The notes under the pieces: model-generated
What the model saw: only the letters and a program-made list of their open reading frames with translations
The model's database searches: none
Told to the model about the DNA's origin: nothing
Position numbers and translations under genes: made by a program
Source of the DNA: an uncultured Erysipelotrichaceae bacterium
GTDB lineage: Bacteria; Bacillota_I; Bacilli_A; Erysipelotrichales; Erysipelotrichaceae
NCBI GenBank assembly: GCA_949744505.1
Contig: CATJXY010000034.1
Coordinates: 124,001 to 188,000, forward strand
DNA length: 64,000 nt
Direction: 5' to 3'
Part shown: positions 35,462-44,096 of the stretch, piece by piece
Numbering within the stretch: position 1 is the stretch's first letter
How the letters are laid out: every line of letters begins with the position of its first letter

Positions 35462-36454
35462 TTAAATTTGTGTAATCACATTCATGGGTGATAATAAAAT
35501 TTGATAAATAAAAATTAAAATAATCGCAATAAAACAATATGTCCATCCTTGGATAAAGGAAGTAAACTGTTTCAGTTTCTTTTCCAATCCTCTTTTTGTA
35601 AGTTCACAATAGTTTTCTAATAGCTTCTCCATATTTGATGAATAAGTACCCACTGCGACAAATTTAGATAAAAGTGGATCAAATCCATTTATTGAAAATG
35701 CTTCATAGATTGACTTCCCCATAAGAAGTAATTCATCTATTTTTAAAGAAAACATATTTATAAGAGGTTGTCCCTCTGTTTTTCTCATCATTTGAATACT
35801 TTGTTGAGTAGAACATCCGACTCGGATTAATTCAAGAAAATACCGAATATACCAATAAGAAAATAATCTTTTTAAAAACGATACATGAAAATGAGATATC
35901 AAAAATTCATATACTGAAGTAATATTTGATTGCTGTATGCTAAATAGTACAATTATACTTATAATAAGTGTAATGAAAATCAAAAAAATTGAGAACCCTT
36001 TAAGTATTGCAGCTATAAACATAAATGTTTGTATATCACTTTGAAAGCTTTTCAATAAATTAATCATAATCGGAAGAAAAAAGAAATTAAAAAGTAAACT
36101 AAAGATAATAACCAACAAAAGCATTATTGAAGGATAAAATAACTTTTTAAATATTTCTTTTCTTGCTGTTAAATTAAGAGATGCTAAACTAAGACTACAT
36201 TTTAAGCTTTTCTCCAAACTTAAAAACTGGCAAAAAAATGAAAATGAAGAAACAATTTTTTTATCCAAAATTTGATTTAAAGCCTCTTGTATTGGTTCTC
36301 CTTTTGTTATCTTCACTTTTAAATCCGTAAATACAGAATAGGTCTTTGAACTTGCAAGAATATCAAGACAGTCTTTAAAACTCATCCCTTTTTGTAATAA
36401 AAGCTGTAACATATAACAGTCTTCAAGTGAAATCCGCACATACCTCTTTGGCAT
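35462..36454 (-). CDS. comGB: ComGB-like pseudopilus platform protein (GspF family)
   Basis: A 330-residue inner-membrane protein with the duplicated GspF/PilC layout: a cytoplasmic helical domain, a helix pair near 150-200, a second cytoplasmic domain and a last helix. SLEDCYMLQLLLQKGMSFKDCL at the start is typical of ComGB. ATG at 36454 has AAGGA 8 nt upstream and overlaps comGA by 32 nt. It anchors the ATPase ComGA and the growing pseudopilus. Confidence 0.88.
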   Translation of the reverse strand: MPKRYVRISLEDCYMLQLLLQKGMSFKDCLDILASSKTYSVFTDLKVKITKGEPIQEALNQILDKKIVSSFSFFCQFLSLEKSLKCSLSLASLNLTARKEIFKKLFYPSIMLLLVIIFSLLFNFFFLPIMINLLKSFQSDIQTFMFIAAILKGFSIFLIFITLIISIIVLFSIQQSNITSVYEFLISHFHVSFLKRLFSYWYIRYFLELIRVGCSTQQSIQMMRKTEGQPLINMFSLKIDELLLMGKSIYEAFSINGFDPLLSKFVAVGTYSSNMEKLLENYCELTKRGLEKKLKQFTSFIQGWTYCFIAIILIFIYQILLSPMNVITQI

Positions 36455-37397
36455 CCAAAATTCCTTTTTGAACAAGTAATTCAGCTTGGCTTTGTATTGT
36501 TTCATATTCGGGATTAATCTTTTCATGGTTCATATACCCTAATATTTCCTTTCTATCCATAAATTCGTACAAGCATATCTTCTTATTTTTTTTGATATTA
36601 TAAAGTCGTTGATTTGTAACGCATATCAAGACATCTTTCAATTGCATTGGATTTACTCCTAAATCAAGCATTCTTTCAATTGTACTTTCAGCGGAAAAAG
36701 AATGAATTGTAGCTAAAACAAGATGTCCTGTTAAACCGGCACGTACAGCCATTTGTGCAGCAGCACTATCTCGTATTTCTCCCAACATAATTATATCCGG
36801 ATCGTGCCTTAACAATTGTTTTATTCCCTCATCATAACCAAATCCACCCTTCTCATTGATTTGAATTTGGACCATATTTTCTTGAACTATTTCAATCGGA
36901 TCTTCTAAACTAAAAATTTGTTTACCGTTAATTTCTTTCAGTAGTGTATATAAAGTCGTTGTTTTTCCACTTCCGGTAGGTCCTGACAATAGAATTAACC
37001 CATTCTTTTTTTGAATAAGTTCTCTAAATTTATTTCTTTGTACCTCATTTTTTATTAACATGTTCAGATGAAGATTAGAATGAATATTTAAAATACGTAA
37101 TGCTCCGGTTATCATTTTGAAAGTAGAGACACAAGAAAACCTCATTGCAATAATTTTGTTATTTAACTCTTCCTCAAAGCTTCCGGATTGTGGTTCAAGG
37201 CTATCACTCAGGTCCAAATTAGCACGATATTTAAGATAAGAAATAATCCTTTCATCACTCGGCTTAGTTTTAAAATCTACTATTTTGCTTCCACAACGCA
37301 TTTGAATCTGCATTTTATTTTTAGTCCAAGTAAAATGGATATCTGTTGCATTTTTCTTTAATGCAAATCTGAGAATTTCTAAAAATCTATTTTCCAT
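36423..37397 (-). CDS. comGA: ComGA-like traffic ATPase
   Basis: A 324-residue GspE/PilB-family ATPase. Walker A GPTGSGKTTT lies at residues 139-148, the Asp box around IFSLEDPIEI, Walker B as DPDIIMLGEIRD (199-210) and the His box as GHLVLATIHS. It powers pseudopilus assembly for DNA uptake. First gene of the operon comGA-GB-GC-GD-GE-GF-GG plus a membrane protein. Its AGGAGG ribosome binding site lies in the stem of a hairpin just upstream. Confidence 0.93.
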   Translation of the reverse strand: MENRFLEILRFALKKNATDIHFTWTKNKMQIQMRCGSKIVDFKTKPSDERIISYLKYRANLDLSDSLEPQSGSFEEELNNKIIAMRFSCVSTFKMITGALRILNIHSNLHLNMLIKNEVQRNKFRELIQKKNGLILLSGPTGSGKTTTLYTLLKEINGKQIFSLEDPIEIVQENMVQIQINEKGGFGYDEGIKQLLRHDPDIIMLGEIRDSAAAQMAVRAGLTGHLVLATIHSFSAESTIERMLDLGVNPMQLKDVLICVTNQRLYNIKKNKKICLYEFMDRKEILGYMNHEKINPEYETIQSQAELLVQKGILDAKEVCADFT

Positions 37398-37398
37398 A

Positions 37399-37440
37399 AA
37401 AAAACCTCCTATATCTTATTTACGATAAAAGAGGTTTTTT
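37399..37440 (-). terminator. Hairpin before comGA: terminator-like and covering its ribosome binding site
   Basis: On the minus strand AAAAAACCTC (37431-37440) pairs with GAGGTTTTTT (37399-37408) over a 22-nt loop, then runs straight into the comGA ATG. The right arm contains part of the AGGAGG site of comGA (37405-37410). It can act as terminator of the MBL gene and as a block on comGA translation. Confidence 0.65.
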
Positions 37441-37450
37441 CCCTTAATTT

Positions 37451-38056
37451 TTATAACCATGGATTTTGATTCAATTCAAATTCCAATGTTGTTGACTGCC
37501 CATGCCCAGGATAAACCGTTAAGCTTGGATCTAATGTTTTGATAAAGCGTAAAGAATCTCGCATTTCCCTTTCACTTCCTAAAGGAAGATCAACTCTGCC
37601 TATACTCATATAAAAAAGTACATCACCACTAAATAAATCATTATCTATTTTAATTAGACATGATCCGGGTGTATGCCCAGGAGTATTAAAAACTTCAAGG
37701 CTAAAAATTCCAATCTGATTAATTCCTTCATGAAGATCGAATACTTCATGGTATATCTTTGCAGAAATTCCATTCATAGAATTAAGATTTTTATTTTTAA
37801 CTATTTCCTGATCGTTTCTGTGGAGATAGCATTTACATCCCGTTGCTTTCATAATTTCGTCTACTGCTCCGATATGATCAAAATGTCCATGAGTTAAAAT
37901 AATCCCATCAACAATCTCATCACAAATATATTCCATGATTTTAATAGCTCTTGCTCCGGGATCAATAATTAGAACATGTCCTTCTTGCTTTATCAAATAA
38001 CAATTTGCTTGAAAAGTACCAACAGGAATACAAATTATTTCTTTCAATTTTGCCAC
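37451..38056 (-). CDS. Metallo-beta-lactamase-fold hydrolase (glyoxalase II-like)
   Basis: A 201-residue MBL-fold protein with the HxHxDH motif in THGHFDHIG, then FNTPGHTPGSC, SGDVLF and YPGHG, which supply the metal ligands. It resembles the YqgX/GloB-like group found near comG operons in Bacillus. Activity as a thioester hydrolase is plausible but the substrate is not shown. It follows rpmG and precedes comGA on the same strand. Confidence 0.88.
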   Translation of the reverse strand: MAKLKEIICIPVGTFQANCYLIKQEGHVLIIDPGARAIKIMEYICDEIVDGIILTHGHFDHIGAVDEIMKATGCKCYLHRNDQEIVKNKNLNSMNGISAKIYHEVFDLHEGINQIGIFSLEVFNTPGHTPGSCLIKIDNDLFSGDVLFYMSIGRVDLPLGSEREMRDSLRFIKTLDPSLTVYPGHGQSTTLEFELNQNPWL

Positions 38057-38078
38057 TGTCCCTTCTTTTAAAAACTAT

Positions 38079-38102
38079 AAAAAAAGCCTTTTAAGGCCTT
38101 TC
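38079..38102 (-). terminator. Probable rpmG terminator
   Basis: On the minus strand AAGGCCTTAAAAGGC is followed by a run of seven T immediately past rpmG; the stem is short. Confidence 0.5.
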
Positions 38103-38252
38103 TTATTTCTTTTCTTTGTGGACTGTTTTCTTATTGCAACGTGGACAATATTTGTTGATTTCCATCTTTTCCGGATTTTTACGTTTATTTCTTGTTCCAA
38201 TATAGTTTTCTTCGCCACATTCAGAACACTTAAAAGTGATATTATCTCTCAT
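38103..38252 (-). CDS. rpmG: 50S ribosomal protein L33
   Basis: A 49-residue protein too short for most ORF cut-offs. It carries the zinc-binding pairs CSEC and CPRC, the [17 protein letters not shown] core and a lysine-rich end, all typical of the zinc-binding (C+) form of L33. AGGAGGG stands 8 nt ahead of ATG 38252. No secE or nusG is attached, so this may be one of several rpmG copies. Confidence 0.95.
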   Translation of the reverse strand: MRDNITFKCSECGEENYIGTRNKRKNPEKMEINKYCPRCNKKTVHKEKK

Positions 38253-38394
38253 CGATAGTCCCTCCTAATAATGCTTTTCAAGTATAGCATAATTTCATCC
38301 AAAAAGCCAAGCTTTTTTTTATTTTGTTATCTTTTTGCTATAATGAACTCTTATTTATACCAAAATCATTCTCATTCATGTAAAAAAACATGGA

Positions 38395-39132
38395 TTAATA
38401 TAACTTTTTCTTTATCCATTTATTTCTAATCATATCAAACAAAAATTCGGATAAAACACTAATTAATATAATCCAAATCGTCCATGCGAATAAATTTGGA
38501 ATATCAAAATTTAATTTAGCCAATTGTAACTGTCTTCCGATTCCATTTGGCAATTGTCCCAATATTTCAGCCATGACCGAAACTTTAAATCCAAGACCAA
38601 ATGCGGTTTTAAAAGCTGCATATAAATAGGTTTCTATTAGTGGAAGATATATTTTAAAAATCTCTATATGCTTTGGTGCTGGGTAAACTTTCAATAAATT
38701 CTTAAAAGAAGAATCAATTCCTTCTATTCCCTGTACGATATTACTATAAAAAATAGGAAATAATACTAAGAAAGAAACAATCGTAACACTTCTTGAACGA
38801 CCAAACCATAACAAAACCAAAAAGATATAACTAATCGTCGGAATTGTTTTAAAAACTGCAAAAATAGGTTTAAAAAACTCTTTTATCGGCCTGTGGTAAA
38901 TACCTAAAAAGCCTAGAAATATAGCACTTAAAAACGCCCATATCAATCCATAAAACATCCTAATTAAAGTATGAAAAATTGCTATATAAAAAGAAACTGA
39001 CATCAAATGCGCAGACATACTTAAAAATACCTGAACAGGTGTTGGCACAAGTATTTCATTTCCTGCTACAAATGCGACAAGCGACCATCCAATTAAAATT
39101 GTAAGGATAGATATTCCAATTTCTTTTTTCAT
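38395..39132 (-). CDS. ABC transporter permease, NitT/TauT (SsuC-like) type
   Basis: A 245-residue protein with six membrane helices and a GLGFKVSVMAEILGQLPNGIG segment matching the ATPase-coupling EAA loop of the SsuC/TauC group. It follows the lipoprotein gene at 39185-40144, separated by a hairpin terminator. No ATPase gene is adjacent on either side, so it must use an ATPase encoded elsewhere or be inactive. Confidence 0.88.
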   Translation of the reverse strand: MKKEIGISILTILIGWSLVAFVAGNEILVPTPVQVFLSMSAHLMSVSFYIAIFHTLIRMFYGLIWAFLSAIFLGFLGIYHRPIKEFFKPIFAVFKTIPTISYIFLVLLWFGRSRSVTIVSFLVLFPIFYSNIVQGIEGIDSSFKNLLKVYPAPKHIEIFKIYLPLIETYLYAAFKTAFGLGFKVSVMAEILGQLPNGIGRQLQLAKLNFDIPNLFAWTIWIILISVLSEFLFDMIRNKWIKKKLY

Positions 39133-39164
39133 AGGATGCCTCCAAAATCATTATAACATAAAAA

Positions 39165-39186
39165 AACTTCAGGTTCCCCTGAAGTT
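39165..39186 (-). terminator. Hairpin between the substrate-binding lipoprotein and permease genes
   Basis: Perfect 9-bp stem AACTTCAGG, loop, CCTGAAGTT, with a following T-run on the minus strand. It overlaps the stop codon of the lipoprotein gene and could lower permease expression relative to the binding protein. Confidence 0.8.
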
Positions 39187-40144
39187 ATCTTAAAATTAAA
39201 TCTTCCACCTCTTCAATACCAAATAAATTCAAGAAACTCTTCAAATTTTCTTCATGATCTTTGGCATAAGCAAATCGAATATTCATTTTATCCCATGTCT
39301 TAGCAACAATCGCACTGGAAGCAATCCCAAATGCATCCGCTCCAGTTAAGTCAATATCTGCAATCAAATCACTTTTGTCAGAATTTGTCACACTTTGTGA
39401 ATAAGAAGCAATTCTTTCAAATAAAGCATCATAGCTTTCTTGATCTGCCTTATAATTTTCTTCTAAAACAAAGATTGCTGCTTGAGGATATCCCCCTTCA
39501 AACCCCGTAGTATTTTGCCATAACTCTTGGAGATCCAATAAAACAGATAATTCAAGATCTGACTGTTTCGCCTTAGTAATCGTAGCTGTAGCAGCAGGTT
39601 CAGCAATTAATCCGACTTGATAACTCCCACCAATCAAAGCTGTCTGTACATCCGATGCAGAGTTATAATATTCTTCTGCAAAATCAATATCCAAACTGCC
39701 TTTTACAGTATCCCAAATTTTTTGTGGAACAGCAGCTTCGCCGAATGTTGCAATTCTTCCTTCATCTAAAGCCTCTTCATTTGTTCCGATCACATACAAA
39801 TTCCCCCAAGTTAAAATGGCCGCTATTTTATAATCACTGGCTCCTTTTTTTGCCAACATGGCTCCTAAATTGCTCGGTGCTATGATCACATCATATTCCT
39901 TATTGACAAATGCAGCTTGTAACAAATCTGTTCCATCGACAAATTCTAATTTATCATTCTCTTGAACCTCATGAGCAAAAGCAAAACTAGGTGCCCCGGT
40001 AGGACAAAGAATACTTAATTCAGATAATTCAACATTATCTTGTGATATTTCACTTCCTGATACTTCAGAAGATCCATCTTCAACATTTGTAGAACAACCT
40101 GCAAAAACAAACAAAATCAATAAAATACAAATTAATTTCCTCAT
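39185..40144 (-). CDS. Substrate-binding lipoprotein of a NitT/TauT-type ABC importer
   Basis: A 319-residue protein with a lipoprotein signal: basic start, hydrophobic stretch and lipobox FAGC with lipidated Cys17. A Ser/Glu-rich linker leads to a type II binding domain in the NMT1/THI5-like group (PTGAPSFAFAHEV, DVIIAPSNLGAMLAKKG). Substrate could be a sulfonate, nitrate, pyrimidine precursor or similar; it cannot be told. Paired with the permease at 38395. Confidence 0.88.
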   Translation of the reverse strand: MRKLICILLILFVFAGCSTNVEDGSSEVSGSEISQDNVELSELSILCPTGAPSFAFAHEVQENDKLEFVDGTDLLQAAFVNKEYDVIIAPSNLGAMLAKKGASDYKIAAILTWGNLYVIGTNEEALDEGRIATFGEAAVPQKIWDTVKGSLDIDFAEEYYNSASDVQTALIGGSYQVGLIAEPAATATITKAKQSDLELSVLLDLQELWQNTTGFEGGYPQAAIFVLEENYKADQESYDALFERIASYSQSVTNSDKSDLIADIDLTGADAFGIASSAIVAKTWDKMNIRFAYAKDHEENLKSFLNLFGIEEVEDLILR

Positions 40145-40209
40145 ATTTTTCCTTCTTTCAAATTTTATTATACTCTTTTACCAAGCAGAAGAAAAGCTGC
40201 TTGTGCAGC

Positions 40210-41949
40210 CTATCTTGCTTTCGATGAAATTTCTTCTAAAATTGAAACCAAGAATTCTTCTTTACTCATGACTTGTGTGTCTTTCTTACCGTGTCTTCTA
40301 ACTGTTACAGAGCCATTTTCGACCTCTCCGTCGCCTAAAACAAGTTCTACCGGAATCTTTTTGATTTGAGCTTCACGAACACGATATCCAAGTTTTTCAT
40401 TACGATCATCTAATTCTGCACGAATTCCATTATCTTTAAGCATTTGCATAACTTCATTCGCATAATCCAAATGCTTTTCATGATGAACCGGAATAACTTT
40501 TACTTGAACCGGAGCAAGCCACATCGGGAAATTTCCACCAAAATGTTCAATTAAAATTCCGATAAATCGTTCAATGGATCCAAAAATAACACGATGAAGC
40601 ATTACCGGACGCTTTTTACTTCCATCAGAATCTACATAAGTCAAATCAAATCTTTCCGGAAGATTCATGTCTAACTGAATTGTACCACATTGCCATACTC
40701 TTCCCAAACTATCTTGAATATGAAAATCAAGTTTTGGACCATAAAATGCCCCATCTCCCGGATTCACTTTACATTCTTTATGTGCAGCATGACATGCAGC
40801 TTCCAAGGCAGCCTCAGATTTATTCCAAATTTCAATATCACCGATATATTTTTCTTCAGGACGAGTAGATAATTCAATGTCATACTTAAGACCAAATACA
40901 GAATAAACACGATCGATAAAATTAATTAATCGAATTACTTCTTCCTCAATTTGATCTTCACGCATGAAAATATGGGCATCATCTTGTGTAAATGTACGAA
41001 CTCTAAAAAGTCCGTTTAACGCGCCAGAAGCTTCATGTCTATGAACTTGTCCCAATTCTCCACAACGAATCGGAAGATCTTTATAACTATGAAGACTATT
41101 TTTATAGACAAGCATTCCTCCAGGGCAATTCATAGGTTTAACACAGAATTCACGATCGTCAATCATTGAAGTATACATATTTTCCTTGTAATTATCCCAA
41201 TGCCCTGATAACTCCCAAAGCTCTTTGCTCATCATGATAGGAGTTTTAATGAATTCATACCCTTCTTTTGTATGCTCTTCATACCAATAATTTTCCAAAA
41301 TATTTCTCAAAATCATCCCTTTTGGTAAGAAAAATGGAAATCCCGGACCATATTCACTCATCATAAATAAATCAAGCTCTTTTCCTAATTTCTTATGATC
41401 TCTTTTCTTTGCCTCTTCAAGAAGATTTAAATGCTCGTCCAACTCTTCTTGAGTATCGAAACAAATTCCATAAATACGCTGAAGCATTTTATTATTGGCA
41501 TCACCTTTCCAATAAGCTCCGGATACTTTCAAAAGTTTAAAGAACTTTAGTTCTTTAACTGTTTCAACATGCGGACCTCTGCACAGATCTACATAATCAC
41601 CTTGGCGATATGCAGTAATGACCACTTCATTTTCATCCATTCGTGAAATTAAATCTAATTTGTATGGATCCTCAGCAAACATTGCTAACGCTTCTTCTTT
41701 TGTTAATTCTTCTTTGACAATTCTTTTTCCATCTTTGGATATTTTTTTCATTTCTTTCTCGATTTTAGGCAAATCCTCTTCACGTATAACCGCATCGCCT
41801 AAATCTACATCATAATAAAAACCTTCTGAAACAACGGGTCCTACCCAAAATAATGCATTTGGATAAAGATGCTTGATTGCTTGAGCCATCAAATGAGCAC
41901 AACTGTGGTTTTTAATACTGAGATGTTCATTTTCTTTAATGTTTATCAT
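40210..41949 (-). CDS. thrS: Threonyl-tRNA synthetase lacking the TGS domain
   Basis: A 579-residue class II synthetase. It begins directly in the editing-type N2 domain (SCAHLMAQAIKHLYP), then the core with RPMNCPGGMLVYK, FRVRTFTQDDAHIFM and MLHRVIFGSIERFIGIL, and a C-terminal anticodon-binding domain. Typical bacterial ThrRS has about 60 more N-terminal residues forming a TGS domain. An in-frame TAG sits 15 nt before the ATG and AGGAGG 8 nt before it, so the domain is truly absent. Regulated by the upstream T-box. Confidence 0.97.
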   Translation of the reverse strand: MINIKENEHLSIKNHSCAHLMAQAIKHLYPNALFWVGPVVSEGFYYDVDLGDAVIREEDLPKIEKEMKKISKDGKRIVKEELTKEEALAMFAEDPYKLDLISRMDENEVVITAYRQGDYVDLCRGPHVETVKELKFFKLLKVSGAYWKGDANNKMLQRIYGICFDTQEELDEHLNLLEEAKKRDHKKLGKELDLFMMSEYGPGFPFFLPKGMILRNILENYWYEEHTKEGYEFIKTPIMMSKELWELSGHWDNYKENMYTSMIDDREFCVKPMNCPGGMLVYKNSLHSYKDLPIRCGELGQVHRHEASGALNGLFRVRTFTQDDAHIFMREDQIEEEVIRLINFIDRVYSVFGLKYDIELSTRPEEKYIGDIEIWNKSEAALEAACHAAHKECKVNPGDGAFYGPKLDFHIQDSLGRVWQCGTIQLDMNLPERFDLTYVDSDGSKKRPVMLHRVIFGSIERFIGILIEHFGGNFPMWLAPVQVKVIPVHHEKHLDYANEVMQMLKDNGIRAELDDRNEKLGYRVREAQIKKIPVELVLGDGEVENGSVTVRRHGKKDTQVMSKEEFLVSILEEISSKAR

Positions 41950-41969
41950 AGTTCTTTCCTCCTAAAAAA

Positions 41970-42185
41970 TAAAAACGTCCTTATAAAAGGACGCAAATAA
42001 CTTACGCGGTACCACCTTAATTCATACAAATGTATGCACCTCAAATCATTAACGCTGATTAACGGAACTTTTTCAAAAGTCAACTCCCAGGTGGTAATAA
42101 TGAATTTTTCTCAAAGCCTTTTCACCAACCAGACTTCTCTCTTATCAAATCATTCACATCATATCCTGCTCAAAGTATTTCTATT
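41970..42185 (-). ncRNA. T-box leader of thrS
   Basis: On the minus strand AAGGTGGTACCGCG lies at 42005-42018, with a terminator CGTCCTT/AAGGACG (41976-41993) and T-run behind it. The stem I region holds an ACC threonine codon at 42093-42095 in the context TTACCACC, the likely specifier. Uncharged tRNA-Thr should switch the leader to read-through. Confidence 0.94.
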
Positions 42186-42188
42186 TCA

Positions 42189-42217
42189 TTTATACTCTAC
42201 AACTCAATAATTGTCAA
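42189..42217 (-). promoter_or_regulatory. Predicted thrS promoter
   Basis: On the minus strand consensus TTGACA (42212-42217) and TATAAA (42189-42194) are spaced 17 nt, directly ahead of the T-box leader. The remaining gap 42218-42353 shows nothing definite. Confidence 0.8.
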
Positions 42218-42353
42218 TAAAAAAATAGCTTTCAATTAATTTTTCATGAATAAAGTATCAACAAAACGAATACCTTTTTATGATCCCCAAAAGAAAATAT
42301 AAATTTATTTGCAGATAGTTTATCTTCATTTAATACATGAAAAATACCCTTTA

Positions 42354-43175
42354 TTATTTTTGTGCCAATTCTCCCGCTCTATTTACGAGGCCATTATATT
42401 TTTCAAAATCACTTTTCATTATTAAAAGATAAATCGAATCAATTAAGAACAGTTGTGAGCAACGCATCGTTGTAACGTTTAATCTTGTCTGTGTTTCAAA
42501 ACAGATTGTTTCCAATAATATATCTGCCAAGTCATGCAATGGGTTTTTCTTACTTCGTGTCATTGCAATAACAGTTAATCCTCTTGATTTTGCCAAACGT
42601 GCAGCTTTCAATACTTCCGCTGTTTTTCCACTTTCTGATATTAAAAATACTGTAGCTTGTTCTTCTGCATTATCAATTAGCATATATAACGAATGGGCAT
42701 TTTTAGTTGTTATGCACGGTATCCCTAATTTTATTAATTGATCCGACATATAGTCAGAAAACAAACTCGAACTTCCCATACCAAAAAGAATATTTTTCGA
42801 TGATTTTTTAAGCGCCTCAGCTGCAGAACTTATTTGTTCTACCCGATTATGTTGTTGAGTTAAAACAACACTATTTTGAAACTGTTGAGCGACTTTTTTC
42901 AAAGTCATTTCAGTCGATTCATTAATATTAATTTCTTCTTCCATTGTTTCGTGAATTTGTGCCAAAGCCAAATCTGCAAATAATTCTCGAAAGCTATTAT
43001 ATCCAAGTTTCTTTGAAAACCGAATAATAGTTGACTGTCCGATTCCAACTTTTTTTGCAAGTTGTTGAGAGGTGATATTTCCTTCCTCATTTAAATGAGA
43101 CGTCAAATAATCCGCAATTTTGATTTCTGATGAAGTCAAACTCCCTCTGGCTGCATTTAATCTAGATAAAAACAT
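42354..43175 (-). CDS. RpiR-family transcriptional regulator with SIS sugar-phosphate domain
   Basis: A 273-residue protein. The N-terminal RpiR HTH (NEEGNITSQQLAKKVGIGQSTIIRFSKKLGYNSFRELFADL) is followed by a SIS domain beginning about residue 105 with ILFGMGSSS and FLISESGKTAEVLKAA. These regulators respond to phosphosugars. It is divergent from a SIS-domain gene across a 129-nt spacer, so that gene is the likely target. ATG at 43175 has AGGAGGG 6 nt upstream; the reading to 43229 has none. Confidence 0.9.
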   Translation of the reverse strand: MFLSRLNAARGSLTSSEIKIADYLTSHLNEEGNITSQQLAKKVGIGQSTIIRFSKKLGYNSFRELFADLALAQIHETMEEEININESTEMTLKKVAQQFQNSVVLTQQHNRVEQISSAAEALKKSSKNILFGMGSSSLFSDYMSDQLIKLGIPCITTKNAHSLYMLIDNAEEQATVFLISESGKTAEVLKAARLAKSRGLTVIAMTRSKKNPLHDLADILLETICFETQTRLNVTTMRCSQLFLIDSIYLLIMKSDFEKYNGLVNRAGELAQK

Positions 43176-43237
43176 AAATATCCCTCCTTTTTTAATTATA
43201 CCTAATTTAAAAGCTTTTGCCAACTTCAAAAAAAATA

Positions 43238-43286
43238 TTGACTTATTTATTCATAAGATATATCATTTAAGTGGATATTTTATCCA
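43238..43286 (+). promoter_or_regulatory. Promoter of the SIS gene with a palindromic operator
   Basis: TTGACT (43238-43243) and TATCAT (43261-43266) are spaced 17 nt. A palindrome TGGATA-TTT-TATCCA (43272-43286) overlaps the expected start of transcription and is a candidate site for the divergent RpiR regulator. Confidence 0.6.
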
Positions 43287-43304
43287 TATTAGGAGGGCAA
43301 AATT

Positions 43305-44009
43305 ATGGAAAACAAAGTATTTGACTGCGTCGTTGGTCTTGTCGATCAACTCAAAACAACTCAAAAAGACAACATTGAACATGCTGCTCGTCTTTTTGCA
43401 GACTCTTTAAAAAATGGCGGAATGCTTCAGGCTTTCGGATCAGGACACTCTCAAGCCGGAGCCAGTGAACTTTGCTTCCGTGCTGGTGGTTTTATTCCTA
43501 CAAAACAAATCAAAGAACCGGCCGGTGGTGCTTACGAAGGAATAGAAGGTGTTGGCACAAGTTTCATGAAAAAAGTAGATGTTCGTGAAAACGATGTTGT
43601 CGTATTAATTTCTAATTCCGGAAGAAATCCTCTTCCTATTGAAATTGCGATTGAATCTAAGAAAAAAGGTGCAAAGGTTATTGCTATTACTTCTATGGAA
43701 TCAACAGTCAGATTAAAATCAAAACATTCAGGCGGAAAAAATTTATATGAATATGCGGATGTAGTATTGGATAACTGTGTAGAAGAAGGCGATGCTATGT
43801 TAGAACTAGACGGATTGGATACAAAAATCTGCGGTATGTCCGCAATTACAACAGCTGTATTAATCCAAGCAACTGTCTATCGTGCTGCAGAAATGCTTTT
43901 AGAAGAAGGAATCGTTCCTCCTGTATTTAAATCACAAAATGTTGAAGGTGGCGCAGAATATAACGATAATTTACGTGCTGCATTCTTCGATCGTATGTAT
44001 CATATTTAA
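43305..44009 (+). CDS. SIS-domain phosphosugar-binding protein (UPF0309-like)
   Basis: A 234-residue single SIS domain with QAFGSGHSQAGASEL near residues 42-56, the VLISNSGRNPLPIEIA stretch and GAKVIAITSM. The GSGHS form is typical of the UPF0309/GmhA-like group of sugar isomerases or aldolase-like proteins, whose substrate is generally unknown. It stands alone in a transcript divergent from the RpiR regulator, with consensus-like promoter and AGGAGG site. No PTS gene is adjacent. Confidence 0.88.
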   Translation: MENKVFDCVVGLVDQLKTTQKDNIEHAARLFADSLKNGGMLQAFGSGHSQAGASELCFRAGGFIPTKQIKEPAGGAYEGIEGVGTSFMKKVDVRENDVVVLISNSGRNPLPIEIAIESKKKGAKVIAITSMESTVRLKSKHSGGKNLYEYADVVLDNCVEEGDAMLELDGLDTKICGMSAITTAVLIQATVYRAAEMLLEEGIVPPVFKSQNVEGGAEYNDNLRAAFFDRMYHI

Positions 44010-44096
44010 TATTTATTTTAAATTTCCATTAACTTCAAATCTTGCTTTGAATAATTATCTTGTCATTGGTAACAATATCAGTAGGAGGCGAAAAAA

